Shown: positions 15,701-21,700 of the stretch, in pieces | Layout: the number at the start of each line of letters is the position of its first letter | Numbering within the stretch: the stretch's first letter is position 1 | Origin: Notospermus geniculatus | Taxonomy: Eukaryota > Nemertea > Pilidiophora > Heteronemertea > Lineidae | DNA: 64,000 nucleotides | Direction of reading: 5' to 3' | Assembly (NCBI GenBank): GCA_002633025.1 | Contig: NMRB01000649.1 | Location: 40,108 to 104,107 of the forward strand | The notes under the pieces: model-generated | Seen by the model: only the letters and a program-made list of their open reading frames with translations | What the model was told of the DNA's origin: nothing | Database searches by the model: none | Made by a program: the position numbers and the translations under genes

Positions 15701-18700
15701 CTGTACTTTACCGGTTTCTCTTTTTTGTAAAATGCCAAGTGCAGGCAAATGTTAAAAGTTTCACCTTATAGCTTTAATATTCTGTCATTTTCTTTACTCT
15801 TCAGGCAATGTTGCTTACACTAGCCACAGCAACCCAGGTTCAAACAGCTCAAGTGCCATGACATCACCTGGGAACTCTGCTGCATCCACGTTCAGCATTG
15901 GCAGCGGAAGCAAGGTATGTTGAAAAATATATTTTGTGGAAAATTGCCCTTGAAGTAGTTACAAATGGAACACATTCATTGGGAGGGGAAATTCCTCCAT
16001 TTGTAACTTTTCACTCTCATGTCCCATTAATTTTACTTGGTATATTCCGTAAAGCCTGATTCTCGACTAACAAATTTTTGATCAGTTTTGGCCCATGACT
16101 TTATCATACAATAATTTACGTGTAAGCCCATATTTGGTAATAAACAAGAAGTCAATCTCCAGAATTCACGAATTTTCGACCCCAACCGGGGTCTTTTTCA
16201 AGTGGAACTTTACAATCTGAAACTCTAGAAAAGACTCTTTTCTAGAGTTTCAGATTGTGAAGTTCCACTTGAAAAAGACCCCGTTTGGGGTCGAAAATTC
16301 GTGAATTCTGGAGATTGACTTCTTGTTTATTATCATTTTGTGTGTCAATTTTGTGCTTTTCTGTACCTAAGCCCATATTTGGCATATTCAGAAAATGTGA
16401 TCAAAAATTTGTGTAATCATGCTTTTGTAAGATGTAGTTACTGTAGCCTAAGCTGGATGAGCGGTGTTGTGTTTTAAGTTGCATCGTCGAAAAGTGTTGT
16501 AACCATTTAAATATTGCCACTAACATTTATTGCCCACATCAATAAATATTTTGAGAATTTTGTGTTTAATCATAACTTGTTGTCATTGTTTTAACTCCCT
16601 TTTACACTTCATGACATTGGCTCTAAATTATCATTAGAAGCTATGTAAATAAATAACTTTTAGTTAATGCCTTTACTTTGACTTTGCCCTATGAACAATA
16701 AATTTGATTCTCTATAAAGTTATCTCTATAATATCGAAATGCACAAAGTCGAAGTAGAGCCTGCCTCTTGTCTTAACACAATTTTTGCACCCCGTAGACT
16801 TGTGGTGTCCCCACCATGTTACGTGTAAGTATATTGTTTGCACTGTGTGTACGCTGTCTGTCTTGGTCCCTGCAACCTTCAGGATGTGAAAAGTTGCCCA
16901 GTGAACGTGAACATGACGATGGACATGTTTTGTCCTTTTTTGCGGACTATGTCGTCAATAGCCCTTTTTACACTGCCAAGTTGGAGGTGACAAACTTGAC
17001 TCAGACCGAGCCCACTGTGAAATTGAAATGGGACAGGACCGTTTACACTGCCATTTGGTACCGGGACAAGCTGGCTCGACCTGTTTACACTTGGCAAAAT
17101 TGTACCGAACCGTGCTCAGCCCGGACTGAGCACGGTGAAAATGCCAGAGTGAAAGTGAGGCTTATGGCTGAAATATGTTTCTAGGATTAGTTGCCATCCC
17201 GTCTTTCAATTCTGTGTAGAATGCCATAAGACCAGGATCCAAGGGGGAAGCGCACCCGGCCCGTGCCCCCTCTATTTTGTGGAAAATCTTTAAAATTGAC
17301 CGGGAAATTTTGAAATTTTGAAAAGATGTTAAAATTTGACCGAGGTTTTCTACGATGTGTGCTGACTGTGCCCCCCTCTTTCCCATGATTCTGGATCCGC
17401 CCCTGAAGACAACATATGATATTGGTACCCCAAATCAGAAGTCCCAAATTACTGAAAAAGAATCTGTAGCCTTTCTGAGACATTTTGGCATTCCTCTGTT
17501 GGGCTGGGCTGTTTGGGCTGTATGAGAAGAAGATGTGAAAAGCATACAAATATACTGTGGGAAATATGATAGTGAAAACTGTTATATAGACCGTTCTCAA
17601 ATTGACGCAAACAAGAAAGATCTGCGCACTTCCGTCGAAATTTCAACCATAACCTCCGTCTGAAGCTGAACGCAGACAGCCCCGTGACAGTGACGTCGAC
17701 GATGTTGCGTCAGACTCGACCATTGCTGAATAATGGATTGCGTCACGTCACCCGGTTTCAGATCGAGGTTATGGTTGAAATTTCGGAGGAAGTGCGCAGA
17801 CGGATCTGGTAATTTGAGAACGGTCTATTGGCCTTTTTTCTTATCGCTATATCTCTGTCAGTGTTCTTTGCTGTTTGCTGTACTTCTCATACATGTGTGT
17901 CCTTGTACATGTATATAGTCCATTTGAAACAATCTATGTGTTTCTTTTACTAAAACTAACTTTTACTAACATTTTGATATATCATTTTATCAATACGGAC
18001 TCAAACAGAAGGTATATATCTTCATCAAATTTAGTATAGAATCTGGATTAGAATTAGGTTATTAGTCAGTGTTGACTGTGATGTATAGATTTTCACTTTT
18101 GGGCTGAATTTGATACTTGTGATTCATCTGTGAGACTTTCTAGATACATGTATCTGTGACTGTCTTATCATCCATGTTTCTATCAGGCGTATGGGATGAT
18201 GTAGAAAAAGGTGGACTGAAAATCTGCTGAGTTGTACCTCAGGAAGCAGTTTTGAGCCACTCTTTGTAGACAAATTTTCATAAATCTGCAATTCTGTACC
18301 AAGCTTGACCTGTCCTTGAATTTACTGCAGTCATAGATTTATATTAACTGAATATTTAGATTTACAGCTGACTTGATACCGGTGGGTAGATACCATTTAG
18401 AAATGTTGTCAGCTGAGCATCCAGTTCTATGGGCCTCTTGTTCATTAACATTCAAGTTGCCACATGAACACCAGCTGCAAGAGATTTCTGGTGTTAGTCC
18501 TCAAGACTAACACCATAGTCAAGAAAAAATGCTGGGAAGTATTCGTATGCTCATCATGGACAGGGACAGGGGCATTTTCATGAAGCGCACTCGAGATCAG
18601 GTGGCGTTTGAAAAATCTGAAATTGACTAAAAGAGCACTGTATTCCTTCCCTATCCTGTGCTAAACATACTCGCGTTAAAGGGAGACCTCTATTGGCAAC

Positions 18701-21700
18701 GTTGTTAAACTACCGCTTATCAACCGCACCCCATTTACAGTAACTCTTGTTCCTAGGGTATCCACTTATTGTATTGTAACCATACATTCTTCAACACTCG
18801 GGTGAAAGGCAAAACTACGGTATTGGAGAATGATGCAATCTTCGCCGGTGGTGCCAGCTGTCGACAAAAAGTGGCAATATCTTGGCCGTTTAAGGACACC
18901 CCTGCAGATGTAGGGGTTTTGGCATTCACACAAAATGTCCAGTTTTAGATACATTCCCGTGTTTTTAATGCGTGTCTTCTGTCCTGTCTCAGTCTAATCG
19001 TCTTGGTGTCCCCACCATGTTGAAAGTGAGTACTCTTCCTTCACGTAGAATGCACCTGAAAATCGGGCAGTCCCCAAAATTTCAGTTTGCCTTCTGTGAG
19101 ATAACATAATCTTTTGCTTTTGGTTGCAACCTCCGAAATTTACCCTTCCTATCCTGACATGCCCCATAGTATGCACCAGTTGGATAAACAAAGTATGTTT
19201 TTCTCCTGTCCCTCATTTCCCATAGTAACCACTGATAGGATAATCTAGGGGTCCTTGTTGATTGCTGGATGCAAAAAAACCTCTCTAAGGAGACACAGAT
19301 CTATTTAGAAATGCCAAGTTTATTTTGTGGTTGGGCAGCCCTCCATTCAGTAAAATGCATGATACAGGGAATCCTCGTCAATACTGTCTTTCTAAACTGG
19401 TTGTACAATCTAACGAGTCCTGTACATTTCCTGGGGCCATAATAAGGGTTTTACGGTAGAACTGGGTAGGCATTTACAACAGGCAATTGCGCGCATAAAA
19501 ATGAGGGCCTCACAAATATGGGCCTGACGACTTATTCGCGCGGACTCCCTGTATAGATCAGTTCAAATTAGGTCGTCGTTTATGACGTCATGGCGATTTC
19601 TTGGCAACCCGCACATGCGCAGTAGCCATTTTCCTTGACAACGTGGAGGCTGGTGTGTTTACATTGGTTTCAACGAAGGATTCCGGCAATCGGCAGCATT
19701 TTTGGTGGTTCTCTTCGATATTTCTGCAGGGGAGCCCTTAATTACACTGTGAACGGGTCTGGTAACAGTTGAGGAACGGAAAAATCACTGGTTTCCCCGC
19801 TGGTTTCCCAAAGTTTGAGCGAAGAATGGGGTGAATTCGCGATCGACCGGCCACGTGCATCGCCATTTTTGTCCATTCGGAGACCACACTTGGGCGAATT
19901 TTTCTGTAAATCTCACCCGATTTTCATGATGGTAACGATTTTCAGGAGCACCAGGTGATTATCTCGAGGACCCACACACTTATAAACACAAAGCTGGGCG
20001 AAAAGCCCACAGAAAACGGCAAAATGTGCGACCCACCGGCAAATCCTTCGTTGAAAGCCATTAAAACATCGACTTCCGGCTTGGACCAAGGAAAACGGCA
20101 AAATGCGCATGCGCGAATTATCCATGGCAATGACCTAATTACGAAGTTTGATCTCATCTATATCCATCCAAGTCAGTCATATTTATGTCAACCTCTGTAT
20201 AAAGACTTCATCCAGTTTAAAAGAGTAGTCCAGAGGTTGTCCTTAACTCATCTGCTCCCAAGTTTGAGCAGACGGTATCTTCTAATGATGTTTTCTAAAA
20301 TCCTTGAAAATGAATTGGGAAAAAATTGAAGAAAGATTCTTCAGATGGTTGACAGGAACAACCTTTCTTCAAATATTTTTCAATCAAGACCATAGGATGT
20401 GAGAAAACTTGGACAGAAGATACCTTCTGCTGGACTCTGGGGGTAGATGAGTTAATAGAGAGGTTTCACTGAACTCCCTATGCACTGCACCTCAATCAGC
20501 TTGGCAGAGATGCTGGTGTTCCATTCTTTAGAAGCAAGACTAGGATTTTTTTAGTTGCGATGAATAGCATTAGGAAGGATGCATTCTAAAATTCTTGCAT
20601 GCTTTGAAGTGGAACCTGGAAACTCAACTGGTGGACATGTGCAAAAATTGTCGATGGATTGAAATGAATGTCCAGGTAGTTCAATTCAAGTTGTTGGTGC
20701 TAACCACCATCGCTCCTATGCCACGTACCGAAGGCCTTGGTAATCTTGCTAATTCAAGGCCTACGGGCACTTCGCTTTCGGACTACACTCCTAGTCCAAA
20801 GGCATTGCAATGAACACTGGGTAATTCAAGATGATGCATCCGCCACGTTTTGGTTCAATTTGACGATGTGATAAAAAATCTTTGTCGACAAAAATTATGG
20901 AGAAAGATCGGAAAGGACAAAATAAAATTCTAAATAATCTGTAGACCGCATCCCTTGAGATGATCGTGAATAACAACAGCGCAAGATAGCCTACCGAGGT
21001 CTTGAATCCCGTGGAAGTTCTAACGTTTGATTGGAATATTTTTTCTTCTTTTTGAAGCCTGGTTCAGTAACCTCCAGCCAAGGTCGTGCCCAGCAGACAG
21101 TCGCTACGTATTTCCGCTACTCCTTGATGGATCTGCTATCCAAAATGGTGGCTGGGTCACCTCATTTTGTTCGGTAAGCATCGTACATCTGACGTATAGC
21201 GTTGTTGCTCTTCAGCGATAAGCTTCAGTGCGACTTTGCACCAACTTACGTACAAGAAAATTATTCGGCAAGATACTGTAAACCGTGAAATTTTCGCGTG
21301 CGTTTTATTTTTGCGATTTTCGCGGTCATGGGCCGAAACGCGAACTTAAACAGCGCGAAAATACCAACCCTAATGCATTTTCCATTGAATTACGAAGGTA
21401 AACGCGGAAATTAGTCTTCGCGGTTTTCAAAAATGATAAATTCGCCAACTTTTAGCGCCGCGAAAATTTGACGGTTTACAGTAAAGTGGCAAATTCTTTA
21501 AGGAAGTCCCCATAAACTACACATCAAATAAACCCCAAACATCTGCCAGTAGTAACAGGACAGTGTTCTCAATCATTCCTTAGGTGTATCCGTCCGAACG
21601 TAGAAAACCTCCCAAGTGACTTTGACCATGACAAAGTGCTCGTGCAGCTGCGTTACACTGGTGTCCTAGAAACGACAAAAATACGCCGTCAGGGATACTC

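Noticed and set aside
19955-20329. 124-codon ORF in a MYO3 intron as a gene
   Set aside because: Its first half lies in a fold-back arm, it has no motif, and mirror ORFs exist on the other strand.
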